From positions 1-64,000 of the forward strand of contig NZ_JABJXT010000008.1 of the NCBI RefSeq assembly GCF_013155295.1: DNA of 64,000 bases. The letters are read 5' to 3'. Below are positions 55,271 through 64,000 of the stretch, in pieces. The notes under the pieces are model-generated. The model was given only the letters and a program-made list of their open reading frames with translations, was not told the DNA's origin and made no database searches. Numbering within the stretch: the stretch's first letter is position 1; the number at the start of each line of letters is the position of its first letter. The translations under genes were made by a program, and so were the position numbers. Source of the stretch: Pseudogemmobacter hezensis. GTDB lineage: Bacteria > Pseudomonadota > Alphaproteobacteria > Rhodobacterales > Rhodobacteraceae.

Positions 55271-58200
55271 CAGCCAGCGCCTTTAAGCACCGGCGCAGGC
55301 CGGCGGAAGATATCACGAAACATCCCCGGCGTCAGAATCGACAGCGGGTTGACGCTGATCTGCGGGCTTTTCGCGGGGCCTGCAAGACGGTAGTTGAAGC
55401 CAAACAGCCCCTCGCCCTTGCGGGTGAAGATCTGGCCGATGCCATTCAGCAGATAGATCGGCGAGATGGTGCCCTGAATGTCGATCTGATTGCTGGCCGA
55501 ATGATAAAAGCCCGAAAATGAGATCCCCATAGAGGCCCCGATCGCCGCCCCTCTGGCGATCTGCACGCCTTCGGGCAGGATCAGGAAGCTGGCGTCCCCT
55601 TCGGAAAACTGGATGCCGCCGCCGTTCAGCTGTTCCAGCAGGCCAACGACCGAGGCGGCGGACAATAGCTCGGCCAGAACCGGCGCGTTCTGGATCGAAA
55701 AGCCGGTGACCGTTGCCACGCCGCTGTATTGGCCCGGCGTGTCGCGCGGCTGGATCGTCATATCCAGGCTGCCGCCCCGCCCCATGTCGAAAAGCCCCGC
55801 CGCCGCCATCACCCGCCCGGCGTCATTGGCGGTGATCCGCACGGCGGTGCCGCCCTTATAGGGGATCGTCGCGCCGCCAATCTGGCCCTTGCCATTGACG
55901 GCGGCGACAAAGCGCCCCTCCAACCCGCCCTGGCGCGGTGTGAAGGTGCCCGAAAGCCCGGTCAGGGCGATGCCGCTGGTCACAACCAGCCGATCCAGAT
56001 TGACCTCTATCGGGGTTGAGGCCTGCCCCGCAGCTGCGCCCGCGCCGCCTGCCCCGCCACCCGATTTGGGCAATTCGCGCAGATCCAGCGTGCCGCCGGT
56101 CAGTTTCGCCGTCACATCCGCGCCCTTGCCGCGCCCGGTCAGCTCGACCGTGGCATCCAGCCAGCCGCCCGCCTTCACCTCAGAGAAGCTGGCGCGATCA
56201 AGGCCGCCGCCGGCTTTGGTGGTCAGCCGCCCTTTGGCCGCAAGGCCGGGGCCGTTCAGCTCAAGTTTCGTGACCTCGGGCGCCGCGCCCAGCACCGCCT
56301 CGACCAGCAGGCGCCCGGTGCTTTGGGTGGTTTTGCGCCAGCTCAGCGGCGGGACGGAAAGCCCCAGCCCCCGCAGATCGCTTTTCAGCGTAAGGCGCGC
56401 GGGCTGGCCTTTGGGCAGGGCCAGCTCTGCCTCGGCCTGGGTCTCGCCCGAAAGCCAGCCCTGCGGCAGCTGCACCCCCAGTTTGCGCAGGCCCGCATCG
56501 CTGAGCTTCGCCGTGCCGCGCACCTGCGCCCGGCCCGCCGCATCCTTGCCGAAGGGCTGTTCATAACGCGCCACAATCGGCACCGAGGCGATACTGCCCG
56601 CCCCCGAAAGCGTCATCCCGGCAGGGGTCACCTTTACCGCCAGATCGGGACTGAGGATCTCTTTTCCCGGCACCAGACGGTCAGAGCGGAAATCGAGGAT
56701 GCGCCCGGTGACATCATAGCGGATATCCTCGGTTTTCAGCTTGCGCAGCAGCGGAAAGCGCAGATCGGCGACCAGCACCGCCCGCCCCTCGCCCAGATCA
56801 ACCTGACGCCCTGCCTTTGAGATAAAGCGGAACGGCTCCTGATCCAGCAGCGACAGCGTCGCGGTCAGCCCGGCGTCAACGATCAGCCGCACCTCGGCAT
56901 CCGCGGGTTTCTTGCGGATATCGGGCACCCGGAACAGCGAGCCGTCAACCGTGATCCGCGCCGCGTCCTCGCCTGCCGCATTTGCGCCAATTCCGGGTGC
57001 AGTAATTTCGCCGCCCTCGACGACCAGCGTATAGACATTGTCCTGCATCGCCGCCCGGCCCCGGCCATTGGTGATCGGCGGCAGCGATCTGATCACCCGC
57101 ACCGCCGCGCCCGAGAACTCATAATCCAGCGCGAAACGCGGCTCTTCCCCGGGCTGAAAGCGGATGGCGGCGGCGACATCGGACAGCTCGCCCTCGCCGA
57201 CATTTTCCGCCAGCCAGGTGCGGGTGCGCGGCACCGCGATCAGCGGCCAGAGGCGGATCAGCCGATCAGATGAGATGCGGTTCAGCGCCACATCGACCGC
57301 GCCGCTCCAGCGGCCATTGCCATCGGCGCTGATATCGCCGCGCAGGACCAGCCGCTCGTCATCTTCCTGCAACGCGACCTCGCCGATCTCGATGCGGAAA
57401 GGTTCCAGCGTCAGCCGCGATACAGCCGAGCCACCGCCAAAGCGCACCGGGGCCTCAAACAGCCCGTCGGGATCGACCATGACCTCGCCGATTTTCAGCT
57501 GCGAAATCACCACATGCGGCAGCTCGCCGGGGTCAAGCGGGCCGCCGCCCTCGTCGCGCAGCTCGGTGGTGCCGCTGGCCGAAAAGCGCAGGGACGCGCT
57601 TTCGACCGTGACCTGATCCAGGTAAACGCGCTGCAGCCCGGCATCATAGCGCAGCCCGATTGAGGCGCTGTCAAAACCCACCACCCGCGGCACCGGCAGC
57701 GCAGCAGGCGCATCACCCGGCGTGCCATCGGCATTGGACAGGTTCGCCGGCGGGGAGGTGGCATTGCTGTCAATCGCGGGCCCGTCGCTGTCGGGCGGGG
57801 CTGGGATCTGCAGCGAGCTATCCTTTGCCTCGATATTGCGCAAAGCGCCCGGGTCCAGCGCGCCCGCGCCCAGGGACAGGCTGCCCTCAAAAAGGCCGGG
57901 CTTGCCGTCGGCGTCCAGTGCCCCGCTCAGCCGCCCCGAGATCGGCGCATCCAGCACCGCAAAAGCCGCAAGCGGGGCGGCCTGGACCGCCAGATCGCGC
58001 GCCGCCACATGGTCAATCGTGGCCGAGAACCGGGCCGAGCTGTCCGCCTTTGAGGTCTCGACCACCAGGCTGGCCCGCGCCGGATCGGCCCCGGCCAGCA
58101 GGGTCACCGACAATTCGCCCGTCAGCCCCTCATCGCGGTTGGTCAGCACCAGACGGCCATCGCCCAGCTGCCATTTGCGCCGCGCCCGCGCGTCATCAAG

Positions 58201-58818
58201 TGTCAGGGCAAGGCCCTCGATCTCGATCAGACCCAGGCTGGCCAGGGCATCGCCCGAAAACATCCGGTCCAGCGCGTCGAGGATTTCAGCAGGCGTGCCC
58301 ATCGCAGGCGCCCCCGACAACCCCGCGAAACTAAGCGCAATCCGCCCATCGGCATCACGGGCAACCGCAATCTGCGCCCCGGTCATGCGCACAAGGCGCG
58401 GCCTGACCTGGCCCGTCAGCAGGGGCAGCGGCTCCAGGTCGATGCGCAGTTCCGGCAGCGATACAAGCGCCGTGCCCCGCTGATCCAGCAGCCGCAGATC
58501 CGTCAGCATCAGCCGGGGCGAAAGATCGCGCCCGACCATCACGCTGACCTCGCCCAGCGAAACGGCGCTGCCCTCGGGCAGATGCGTGCCCAGCTGCCTG
58601 TTCAGCCGGTCCTCAATCCCCGCCACCGCCCAGACCGGCAACGTCAGTGTGCGTCCGGTCAGCACGATCCCGGCAAAGCCAACCATCAGCGCCAGCAGGA
58701 TCAAAAACGCCCCAAGCCGCAGCCCGATACGCCACCTGCCCCTGCGACGGCCAGCGCCTGTGGGGGGGCCACCTGACTTTCCGCCGGGGCTGTCGTGATC
58801 GGCATCTGCCTCGTTCAA
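55270..58818 (-). CDS. AsmA/YhdP-like large envelope protein
   Basis: A 1182-residue protein of the AsmA-like/YhdP superfamily. After a charged N-terminus one transmembrane helix (about 31-55: [21 protein letters not shown]) anchors a long periplasmic part built of repeated beta-rich segments. The C-terminal AsmA-like region ends with the [31 protein letters not shown] and [21 protein letters not shown] motifs typical of the DUF3971/AsmA_2 class. Such proteins form bridges for lipid transport between membranes. The low-complexity Ala/Gly content is high. It overlaps queA by one base and likely heads the operon. Confidence 0.88.
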   Translation of the reverse strand: MNEADADHDSPGGKSGGPPTGAGRRRGRWRIGLRLGAFLILLALMVGFAGIVLTGRTLTLPVWAVAGIEDRLNRQLGTHLPEGSAVSLGEVSVMVGRDLSPRLMLTDLRLLDQRGTALVSLPELRIDLEPLPLLTGQVRPRLVRMTGAQIAVARDADGRIALSFAGLSGAPAMGTPAEILDALDRMFSGDALASLGLIEIEGLALTLDDARARRKWQLGDGRLVLTNRDEGLTGELSVTLLAGADPARASLVVETSKADSSARFSATIDHVAARDLAVQAAPLAAFAVLDAPISGRLSGALDADGKPGLFEGSLSLGAGALDPGALRNIEAKDSSLQIPAPPDSDGPAIDSNATSPPANLSNADGTPGDAPAALPVPRVVGFDSASIGLRYDAGLQRVYLDQVTVESASLRFSASGTTELRDEGGGPLDPGELPHVVISQLKIGEVMVDPDGLFEAPVRFGGGSAVSRLTLEPFRIEIGEVALQEDDERLVLRGDISADGNGRWSGAVDVALNRISSDRLIRLWPLIAVPRTRTWLAENVGEGELSDVAAAIRFQPGEEPRFALDYEFSGAAVRVIRSLPPITNGRGRAAMQDNVYTLVVEGGEITAPGIGANAAGEDAARITVDGSLFRVPDIRKKPADAEVRLIVDAGLTATLSLLDQEPFRFISKAGRQVDLGEGRAVLVADLRFPLLRKLKTEDIRYDVTGRILDFRSDRLVPGKEILSPDLAVKVTPAGMTLSGAGSIASVPIVARYEQPFGKDAAGRAQVRGTAKLSDAGLRKLGVQLPQGWLSGETQAEAELALPKGQPARLTLKSDLRGLGLSVPPLSWRKTTQSTGRLLVEAVLGAAPEVTKLELNGPGLAAKGRLTTKAGGGLDRASFSEVKAGGWLDATVELTGRGKGADVTAKLTGGTLDLRELPKSGGGAGGAGAAAGQASTPIEVNLDRLVVTSGIALTGLSGTFTPRQGGLEGRFVAAVNGKGQIGGATIPYKGGTAVRITANDAGRVMAAAGLFDMGRGGSLDMTIQPRDTPGQYSGVATVTGFSIQNAPVLAELLSAASVVGLLEQLNGGGIQFSEGDASFLILPEGVQIARGAAIGASMGISFSGFYHSASNQIDIQGTISPIYLLNGIGQIFTRKGEGLFGFNYRLAGPAKSPQISVNPLSILTPGMFRDIFRRPAPVLKGAG

Positions 58819-59134
58819 TGCTCAGACGTCCTTGTCTCTTCACGCCCCGTAACACCACAGGGTATCTGCATCCCGGAGTGCCGGGCCCCGCCACCGTTGA
58901 CAGGCACCACCGGAAAGCACCATTGACAGGCACCGATGGCAGGCACCACTGGCACGGCCCCGTTTCACGCGCTATTGTGGCGTGAAGCAAAAGGAAACAC
59001 AAAGGCTTGCGGCAGCAATCAGCCGGATCCTGCGATCTGCCGCCTGGGGCTGTGCCAGACCCTGCCCGGATCGGCCGCACAAACCCCTACAATCCATGCA
59101 ACATGCGAATACGCATCACCCACAGGAGCCTATC
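58819..59134. other. divergent promoter region between AsmA-like gene and bcp
   Basis: A 316-bp region without a supported gene. It contains a 26-bp-period direct repeat of TTGACAGGCACC at 58897-58908 and 58923-58934, with a third partial GGCAGGCACC at 58937-58946. TTGACA within each copy matches a -35 box, so these could be promoter elements for bcp. Confidence 0.5.
58897..58934. repeat. direct repeat TTGACAGGCACC, period 26 bp
   Basis: Two identical 12-bp copies (58897-58908 and 58923-58934) upstream of the peroxiredoxin gene, about 200-240 bp before its ATG. Confidence 0.85.
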
Positions 59135-59611
59135 ATGAGCGCTGCGCTGACAACCGGAAGCCTTGCCCCAGACTTTACGCTGCCCCGTGATGGCGGTGGC
59201 GAGATTTCCCTGCAGGCCCTGCTGCCGGGCAAGGTGGTGCTTTACTTCTATCCGCGCGACGATACCCCCGGCTGCACGCTTGAGGCGCAGGATTTCACCC
59301 GGCTGATCGCCGAATTCCAGGCCGCAGGCACCACGGTGATCGGCATCTCGAAAGACAGCGTCGCCGCCCATGACAAATTCTGCCGCAAGCATGGCCTGGG
59401 CATCATCCTGGCCTCGGACGAGCATGGCACCACCTCGGAAGATTACGGCACCTGGGGCGAGAAGAAGAATTACGGCAAGACCTATATGGGCATCACCCGC
59501 ACAACCTTCCTGATCGGCTCCGATGGCCGCATCGCGCAGATCTGGCCGAAGGTGAAGGTCGCAGGCCATGCGCAAGTGGTGCTTGAGGCCGCCCGTGCCT
59601 TGCCGGGCTGA
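59135..59611 (+). CDS. bcp: peroxiredoxin Q / Bcp
   Basis: Thiol peroxidase of 158 residues reducing hydroperoxides. The peroxidatic Cys47 is in DDTPGCTLEAQDF. The E. coli-type resolving Cys five residues on is Gln52 here, but Cys83 (HDKFCRKHG) is at the position of the resolving Cys in the other PrxQ subclass (36 residues on), so a functional 2-Cys enzyme of that type is expected. The ATG at 59135 has AGGAG upstream; the frame opens earlier at 58982 but the extra residues are not family-like. It is divergent from the AsmA-like gene. Confidence 0.93.
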   Translation: MSAALTTGSLAPDFTLPRDGGGEISLQALLPGKVVLYFYPRDDTPGCTLEAQDFTRLIAEFQAAGTTVIGISKDSVAAHDKFCRKHGLGIILASDEHGTTSEDYGTWGEKKNYGKTYMGITRTTFLIGSDGRIAQIWPKVKVAGHAQVVLEAARALPG

Positions 59612-59663
59612 TGCCTCTGGCATGCAGCCTTCACAGATTGACCAGGCCATTGGATAGCAAGCG

Positions 59664-60506
59664 ATGATGACCCTTTCAGAGATGGCGGTTCAGGTTCTGA
59701 CCACCGCCGACGGCCGCGCCAAGGCCGCATTGGGGCGGCAGCATGCCGCGGCCTGGTTCGCCGCACGCAAGGCGGGTGCGCCGCTGGACATCGGCCGTGC
59801 CACCCCGCCTTTGCGACCGGCCCGGCCCGAACGGCCAGAGCTGCTTGCCCCGCGCGATGTGCCGCGCAGGCGCACCGGCAGCCCCGCCGGGCGGATCGCG
59901 CTTTTGCACGCCCTGGCCCATATCGAGCTGAACGCGATTGACCTGCACTGGGACATCATCGCCCGCTTTGCCGATCACCCGATGCCGCCCAGCTTTTACG
60001 ACGACTGGGTCCGCGCCGCCGATGAAGAGGCGAAGCATTTCACCCTGCTTTCAGATGTGCTGGAAGAAATGGGCTGCTATTACGGCGCCCTGCCCGCCCA
60101 TGCCGGCATGTGGCAGGCCGCCGAGGATACGGCCCAGGATTTCAAAGGCCGCCTTGCGGTGGTTCCGATGGTGCTTGAGGCCCGCGGCCTTGATGTGACG
60201 CCCGGCATGATAGAGATCTTCCGCCGCGCCCGCGATCAGGGCGAGCAAACCGGGGCGCTGGCCGCGCTTGAGGTGATCTATGCCGAAGAGGTCGGCCATG
60301 TCGCCTATGGCTCTAAATGGTTCAACTGGCTTTGTGGCCGCGATGGCGAGGATCCCAAAGAGGTATTTCACGCCCTGGTCCGCCACTATTTCCACGGCCA
60401 GCTGAAACCCCCTTTCAATGAGGAAAAACGCGCCGAAGCCGGGATCCCGCCCGATTTCTACTGGCCGCTGACCGAAGAGCTGGCGGATCCCGACCTGGCA
60501 GGATGA
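59664..60506 (+). CDS. DUF455 ferritin-like protein
   Basis: A ferritin-like four-helix protein of 280 residues. The dimetal ligand pattern is visible: HALAHIELNAIDLHWD (Glu with His), then DEEAKHFTLL, LEARGLDV and EEVGHVAYGSKWF. DUF455 proteins are relatives of MiaE and diiron oxygenases; their reaction is not established. It may be cotranscribed with bcp, 52 bp upstream, which would fit an oxidative-stress theme, but that is inference. The first or second Met (59664 or 59667) could be the start. Confidence 0.87.
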   Translation: MMTLSEMAVQVLTTADGRAKAALGRQHAAAWFAARKAGAPLDIGRATPPLRPARPERPELLAPRDVPRRRTGSPAGRIALLHALAHIELNAIDLHWDIIARFADHPMPPSFYDDWVRAADEEAKHFTLLSDVLEEMGCYYGALPAHAGMWQAAEDTAQDFKGRLAVVPMVLEARGLDVTPGMIEIFRRARDQGEQTGALAALEVIYAEEVGHVAYGSKWFNWLCGRDGEDPKEVFHALVRHYFHGQLKPPFNEEKRAEAGIPPDFYWPLTEELADPDLAG

Positions 60507-61083
60507 GACCTGGCCGGCTGAACGCCCTGCCCCTGCCCCTGGCCGAGCCTGACCAGGCCTTGGGCATGCCCAGATCAGTCATGTCAAGATCAGGGCCAGG
60601 CCAGCTGCCTGCCTGGGCCACCTGTCCGCATCAGACCCGGTCTGATTGCATCGCAAGCCCCGGGCGCAATCGGCGAGTTCTTGCCTGGTATGGGCGCAGT
60701 TTGGCGCAGCCCGGCCCCCTGACGGCGTGAAATGTTGCGGGACAGGGCGCCGGGCGTTAATGACCCAGGACCTGACGAAGGTGCGAATCTTCGGCGGCGG
60801 TTGGTTTGCCGGAACCTGTGCCGGCTGGTGTGCAAGGCTGAAATGGCACCCGATTGCGGGTGACATCCACGCCTGCAACCCCGGCTGTTGCTGTAAAATG
60901 CGCGCCAGACTGTGCGCCAGAGACTACGCGCCAGTTGCCGGGCTGCCTTTGTGGCCTTGCTCTGTGGTGTGAACGGTGATGGGACCGGGGCTTCCGTTCA
61001 GGAACCAGCCCTGCCCCAATCACCCTGAAGGAAGAAGCGATCCCCAATTGCCCCTGTAACAGGTGGGGGCCAGAGGGCAGGAA
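60507..61083. other. 577-bp gene-free region with an operator-like dyad
   Basis: No frame here has a family match, a ribosome site and good codon use together. It contains ATCAGACCcGGTCTGAT, a perfect 8+1+8 dyad at 60630-60646, and three GCGCCAG motifs at 60902-60936. The promoter of the M23-bactofilin operon should lie near its right end, where a GAGGGCAGGA ribosome site precedes the ATG at 61084. This is the longest unexplained stretch in the window. Confidence 0.55.
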
Positions 61084-62436
61084 ATGGAAAACCGGGTGCT
61101 TTCAAGACTGGCCTTTCGGATCAATTCGGCGCTGGAGACTGTGTTCCCCGAGCAGCGCCTCTACCTGAAATCCGAGCACGGAACCCATTATCTGCGGCTC
61201 AGACCCGCGACCCAGGCGATTGTTGTGCTGGTGGGGGCGCTTGGGCTGGCCTGGACGATCGTTGCGACCTCGATCTTCATGATGCAGTCGATCGGTGCCG
61301 GATCCGGGCGCGTGCAAAGCCAGCGCCAGGGGATGATGTTTGAAGAGCGCCTGGCGGTGCTGTCTGCCGACCGCGATCTGCGCGCATCCGAGGCCGTCCA
61401 GGCGCAGGAGCGCTTCAACCTGGCGCTTGGCCAGGTTTCGTCGATGCAGGAAATGCTGCTGGCCTCGGAAGATCGCCGCCGCGAGCTGGAGACAGGCATT
61501 GACGTGGTGCAAAACAGCCTGCGCGGCATGATCCGCGAACGTGACGAGGCCCGGACTGAGGTCGCCAAGCTGACCGCGATGCTGGGCGAACAGGGCGGCA
61601 ATACCACCGAGATGGGCCGCATCCGCGACACCGGGCAGACGCTGGCCTTTCTGACCGGCAAGCTGGACGCCACCGCCCGCGAGCGTGACGCCCGCAAGGC
61701 CGAGGCCAGCATCGCCCGCGAAGAGCTGACGCTTGCGCTGGATGAACGCCGGGCGCTGGAGCTGCGCCATGACGCGATTTTCGCCAAGCTGGAAGATGCG
61801 GTCACCGTCTCTGTCGAGCCGCTGGAAAAGATGTTCCGCGCCGCCGGCATGAACCCAGATGATCTGATTGCAACCGTGCGCCGGGGCTATTCGGGCCAGG
61901 GCGGCCCCCTGTCGCCGATCACTGCGTCGAGCATGGGCGGGCCGCTGACAGAGGGCGAGAAACGCGCCAATGCGATCCTGAAAAACATGGAAGAGATGGA
62001 TCTCTACCGTCTCGCCGCCTGGAAAGCGCCTTTCGCAACCCCGATCACCGCAGGCAATGTGCGCTGGACCTCAAGTTTCGGCACCCGCGATGACCCGTTC
62101 GGGCGCGGCAGCCGCCGCCATGAGGGCACCGATATCGCAGGCCCCTATGGAACCGCGATCTTTGCCACCGCCGAAGGCACGGTCACGCATGCGGGCTGGC
62201 AAAACGGATACGGCCGCCTTATCAAGATCCAGCACGCCTTTGGCGTCGAAACCCGTTACGCTCATTTGTCACAGATCCGTGTCCAGGTTGGACAAAAGGT
62301 GTCGCGCGGCGACAGGATCGGTGATATGGGCAATTCAGGCCGGTCGACCGGCACTCATCTTCACTACGAAGTCCGCATCGGTGGCACAGCTGTGAACCCG
62401 ATGACCTTCATAAGGGCAGCGAGAAATGTTTTCTAA
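61084..62436 (+). CDS. membrane-anchored M23 metallopeptidase
   Basis: A 450-residue inner-membrane protein of the LytM/M23 family that may cut peptidoglycan crosslinks. One helix (about 42-70) is followed by a long charged coiled-coil region (about 80-225). The peptidase domain lies at about 320-445 with the zinc ligands HEGTDIAGPYG (HxxxD) and THLHYEVRIGG (HxH). GGARGQE-type residues before 61084 are dropped; this start gives MENRVLSRLAF. It overlaps the bactofilin gene by 11 bp, a conserved pairing in alphaproteobacteria. Confidence 0.93.
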   Translation: MENRVLSRLAFRINSALETVFPEQRLYLKSEHGTHYLRLRPATQAIVVLVGALGLAWTIVATSIFMMQSIGAGSGRVQSQRQGMMFEERLAVLSADRDLRASEAVQAQERFNLALGQVSSMQEMLLASEDRRRELETGIDVVQNSLRGMIRERDEARTEVAKLTAMLGEQGGNTTEMGRIRDTGQTLAFLTGKLDATARERDARKAEASIAREELTLALDERRALELRHDAIFAKLEDAVTVSVEPLEKMFRAAGMNPDDLIATVRRGYSGQGGPLSPITASSMGGPLTEGEKRANAILKNMEEMDLYRLAAWKAPFATPITAGNVRWTSSFGTRDDPFGRGSRRHEGTDIAGPYGTAIFATAEGTVTHAGWQNGYGRLIKIQHAFGVETRYAHLSQIRVQVGQKVSRGDRIGDMGNSGRSTGTHLHYEVRIGGTAVNPMTFIRAARNVF

Positions 62437-62941
62437 GAGCCGCATCAACGAAACGGGCGCGAAACCCGAAGCAGACAAACCCAAGGCGCCGGAGGCCCCC
62501 GTGTCGAAACCTTCCATGGATTTCACTCCCTCGGCCCCCAAGGGCAAAGCTGTCGCATCCGTGCTGTCCTCGGATCTGACGGTTGTGGGCAATCTGCGCA
62601 CTTCGGGTGATATCCAGGTCGAGGGCACGGTTGAGGGCGATATCCGCGCCCATCTGCTGACCGTCGGCGAAAGCGCCACCATCCGCGGCGAGATCGTGGC
62701 TGACGATATCGTCGTCAACGGCCGCGTCATCGGTCGGGTGCGCGGGCTGAAAGTGCGCCTTACCTCGACCGCACGTGTCGAAGGCGACATCATCCACAAA
62801 ACCATCGCCATCGAATCGGGTGCCCATTTCGAGGGTTCGGTTCAGCGCCAGGAAGATCCGCTGTCCACCGGGCGCGGCGCGACGGCATCGGTCATCCAGC
62901 CCCAGGTCGCCGATGCGGCCCCGGCTGTCGAGACGCCCTGA
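62426..62941 (+). CDS. bactofilin
   Basis: A polymer-forming cytoskeletal protein of 171 residues (bactofilin/CcmA family). A disordered Lys/Pro/Ala-rich N-terminus (1-45) precedes the beta-helical core with repeated hydrophobic-Gly steps (VVGNLRTSGDIQVEGTVEGD, SATIRGEIVADDIVVNG, ARVEGDIIHKTIAIESGAHF), and an Ala/Pro-rich tail follows. In related bacteria the adjacent M23 peptidase is recruited by the bactofilin to shape local cell-wall growth (LmdC-BacA type). Confidence 0.93.
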   Translation: MFSKSRINETGAKPEADKPKAPEAPVSKPSMDFTPSAPKGKAVASVLSSDLTVVGNLRTSGDIQVEGTVEGDIRAHLLTVGESATIRGEIVADDIVVNGRVIGRVRGLKVRLTSTARVEGDIIHKTIAIESGAHFEGSVQRQEDPLSTGRGATASVIQPQVADAAPAVETP

Positions 62942-62979
62942 TCCTCGCATAACCCCGCCGCAAGGCCGGGATGACTATC

Positions 62980-63016
62980 AAACGGCCCTTCCGATTGCGG
63001 GGGGCCGTTTTTCTTT
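62980..63016 (+). terminator. terminator of the M23-bactofilin operon
   Basis: AAACGGCCC (62980-62988) pairs with GGGCCGTTT (63002-63010), followed by TTCTTT. Confidence 0.85.
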
Positions 63017-63137
63017 GCCGCATATTCTGATGCCTCAGGCGGGCGATATGCCGCGTTAAGATCTGCCAGCCCCAGCCCGCCTCTTTCCCTTTTCGCGCGT
63101 ATTGGCTAAATCCTGCCTCAGCATAAGGGGAAGCGCG

Positions 63138-64000
63138 ATGGCTATGGAAAAGACCTTCAACGCCCAGGAAGCCGAGGCCCGGATTTCCGAACTCTGGATC
63201 GACCAAAAGGTCGGCCGTGCGGGCGCAAATGCCAAACCCGGCAAGCCCGCCTTCTCCGTCGTCATTCCGCCGCCGAATGTCACCGGCAGCCTGCATATGG
63301 GCCATGCCTTCAACAACACGCTGCAAGATGTGCTGGTGCGCTGGCACCGGATGCGCGGCTTTGACACGCTTTGGCAGCCCGGCACCGATCACGCGGGCAT
63401 CGCCACCCAGATGGTGGTCGAGCGCGAGCTGGCCAAAGACGGCAAGCGCCGCTCGGATTTCTCGCGCCCTGAATTCCTGGGTCTGGTGTGGGAGCAAAAG
63501 AAGAAATCGCGCGGCAATATCATCGGCCAGCTGATGCGCCTTGGCGCGACCTGCGACTGGGACCGTGAGGCCTTTACCATGTCGGGCGCCCCCGATGCGC
63601 CTGCGGGCGAGGAAGGCAATTTCCACGACGCGGTGATCAAGGTCTTTGTCGATCTTTACAACAAGGGCCTGATCTATCGCGGCAAGCGGCTGGTGAACTG
63701 GGATCCCCATTTCGAGACCGCGATCTCTGACCTTGAGGTCGAGCAGACCGAGGTCGACGGCCATATGTGGCATTTCAAATACCCGCTGGCCGGGGGTGAG
63801 ACCTATCTTTACGAAGAGAAGGATGAGGACGGCAACGTCACCTTCTCGGAAACCCGCGACTATATTTCCATTGCGACCACCCGGCCTGAGACGATGCTGG
63901 GCGACGGCGCGGTGGCGGTGCACCCCTCTGACAGCCGCTATGCGCCCATCGTCGGCAAGCTCTGCGAAATCCCCGTCGGCCCGCAAGAGCATCGCCGCTT
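63138..64000 (+). CDS. valS: valyl-tRNA synthetase, 5' part (cut by window end)
   Basis: The first 287 codons of a class I synthetase that charges tRNA-Val. The HIGH motif region reads [17 protein letters not shown], followed by [28 protein letters not shown] and the start of the CP1 editing domain ([17 protein letters not shown]). The ATG at 63138 ([16 protein letters not shown]) has AAGGGGAAG upstream. The gene continues past 64000; KMSKS and the C-terminal domain are not in view. No frameshift is visible in the part shown. Confidence 0.96.
   Translation, partial: MAMEKTFNAQEAEARISELWIDQKVGRAGANAKPGKPAFSVVIPPPNVTGSLHMGHAFNNTLQDVLVRWHRMRGFDTLWQPGTDHAGIATQMVVERELAKDGKRRSDFSRPEFLGLVWEQKKKSRGNIIGQLMRLGATCDWDREAFTMSGAPDAPAGEEGNFHDAVIKVFVDLYNKGLIYRGKRLVNWDPHFETAISDLEVEQTEVDGHMWHFKYPLAGGETYLYEEKDEDGNVTFSETRDYISIATTRPETMLGDGAVAVHPSDSRYAPIVGKLCEIPVGPQEHRR

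Noticed and set aside
53402-55393. 663-residue open frame on the plus strand
   Set aside because: Antisense to the MFS gene, queA and the end of the AsmA-like gene; no recognisable motif.
60579-61047. Short minus-strand frames in the gap before the M23 gene
   Set aside because: Their composition is rich in Pro, Arg and His, with no ribosome site and no domain.

Overview
The window is a GC-rich chromosomal stretch from an alphaproteobacterium, most likely a member of the Rhodobacteraceae (Rhodobacter/Paracoccus group). The gene set points there: a CckA hybrid kinase near recA and alaS, RpoH, a GTTC-type LexA half-site at recA, a DsbB, a TDT/TehA-like protein of rhodobacteral type, an M23 peptidase-bactofilin pair, a DUF455 ferritin-like protein and a corrinoid-activation (ASKHA) ferredoxin fusion. 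I see no prophage, insertion sequence, CRISPR array or plasmid backbone. The only candidate for foreign or broken material is a short open frame cut by the left edge. Nearly all genes are core housekeeping genes.

Layout. 0-7.9 kb: zinc metallopeptidase, dsbB, divergent dgt/erpA, an unknown membrane protein, a translationally coupled rluE-cupin pair, rarD and a DUF808 membrane protein. 8-11.6 kb: two tandem GAPDH genes with a 47-codon membrane microprotein between them, then convergent coaD and a CBS-domain protein. 11.7-15.1 kb: a LysR regulator divergent from mmsA, then a class II amidotransferase. 15.2-24 kb: DUF1330, alaS, recA, a sulfotransferase-like gene, cckA and rsmB. 24-28.7 kb: a TadG/TadE pair, guaB and a class I amidotransferase. 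28.8-34.7 kb: TDT protein, ureohydrolase, glucokinase, esterase-alkA overlap and an MFS transporter. 34.8-41.7 kb: a phytoene-synthase-like assembly factor coupled to cimA, then cysS, an outer-membrane protein and an ABC-F ATPase. 41.8-47.9 kb: ASKHA protein, tRNA-Gly(CCC), MscS-type channel, rpoH and a LuxR solo. 48-58.8 kb: tsf-rpsB, a methyltransferase with lpdA, DUF924, MFS, and queA-AsmA. 59.1-64 kb: bcp/PrxQ, DUF455, M23-bactofilin and the start of valS.

Links between genes. Both GAPDH genes and glk are preceded by related 14-bp palindromes resembling TGTTAGCGCTAACA, which suggests one LacI-type central-carbon regulator controls them. The first GAPDH lacks the Asp that selects NAD, so the pair may be split between gluconeogenic and glycolytic roles. 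recA has its LexA-like box inside the promoter spacer. The LuxR-type protein after rpoH keeps the ligand-domain scaffold but has lost two key AHL-contact residues.

I did not find a clearly undescribed multi-gene system. The best leads are the gap locus with its operators and microprotein, the non-canonical LuxR solo, the nested hairpin between gap and coaD, and several unexplained repeats.
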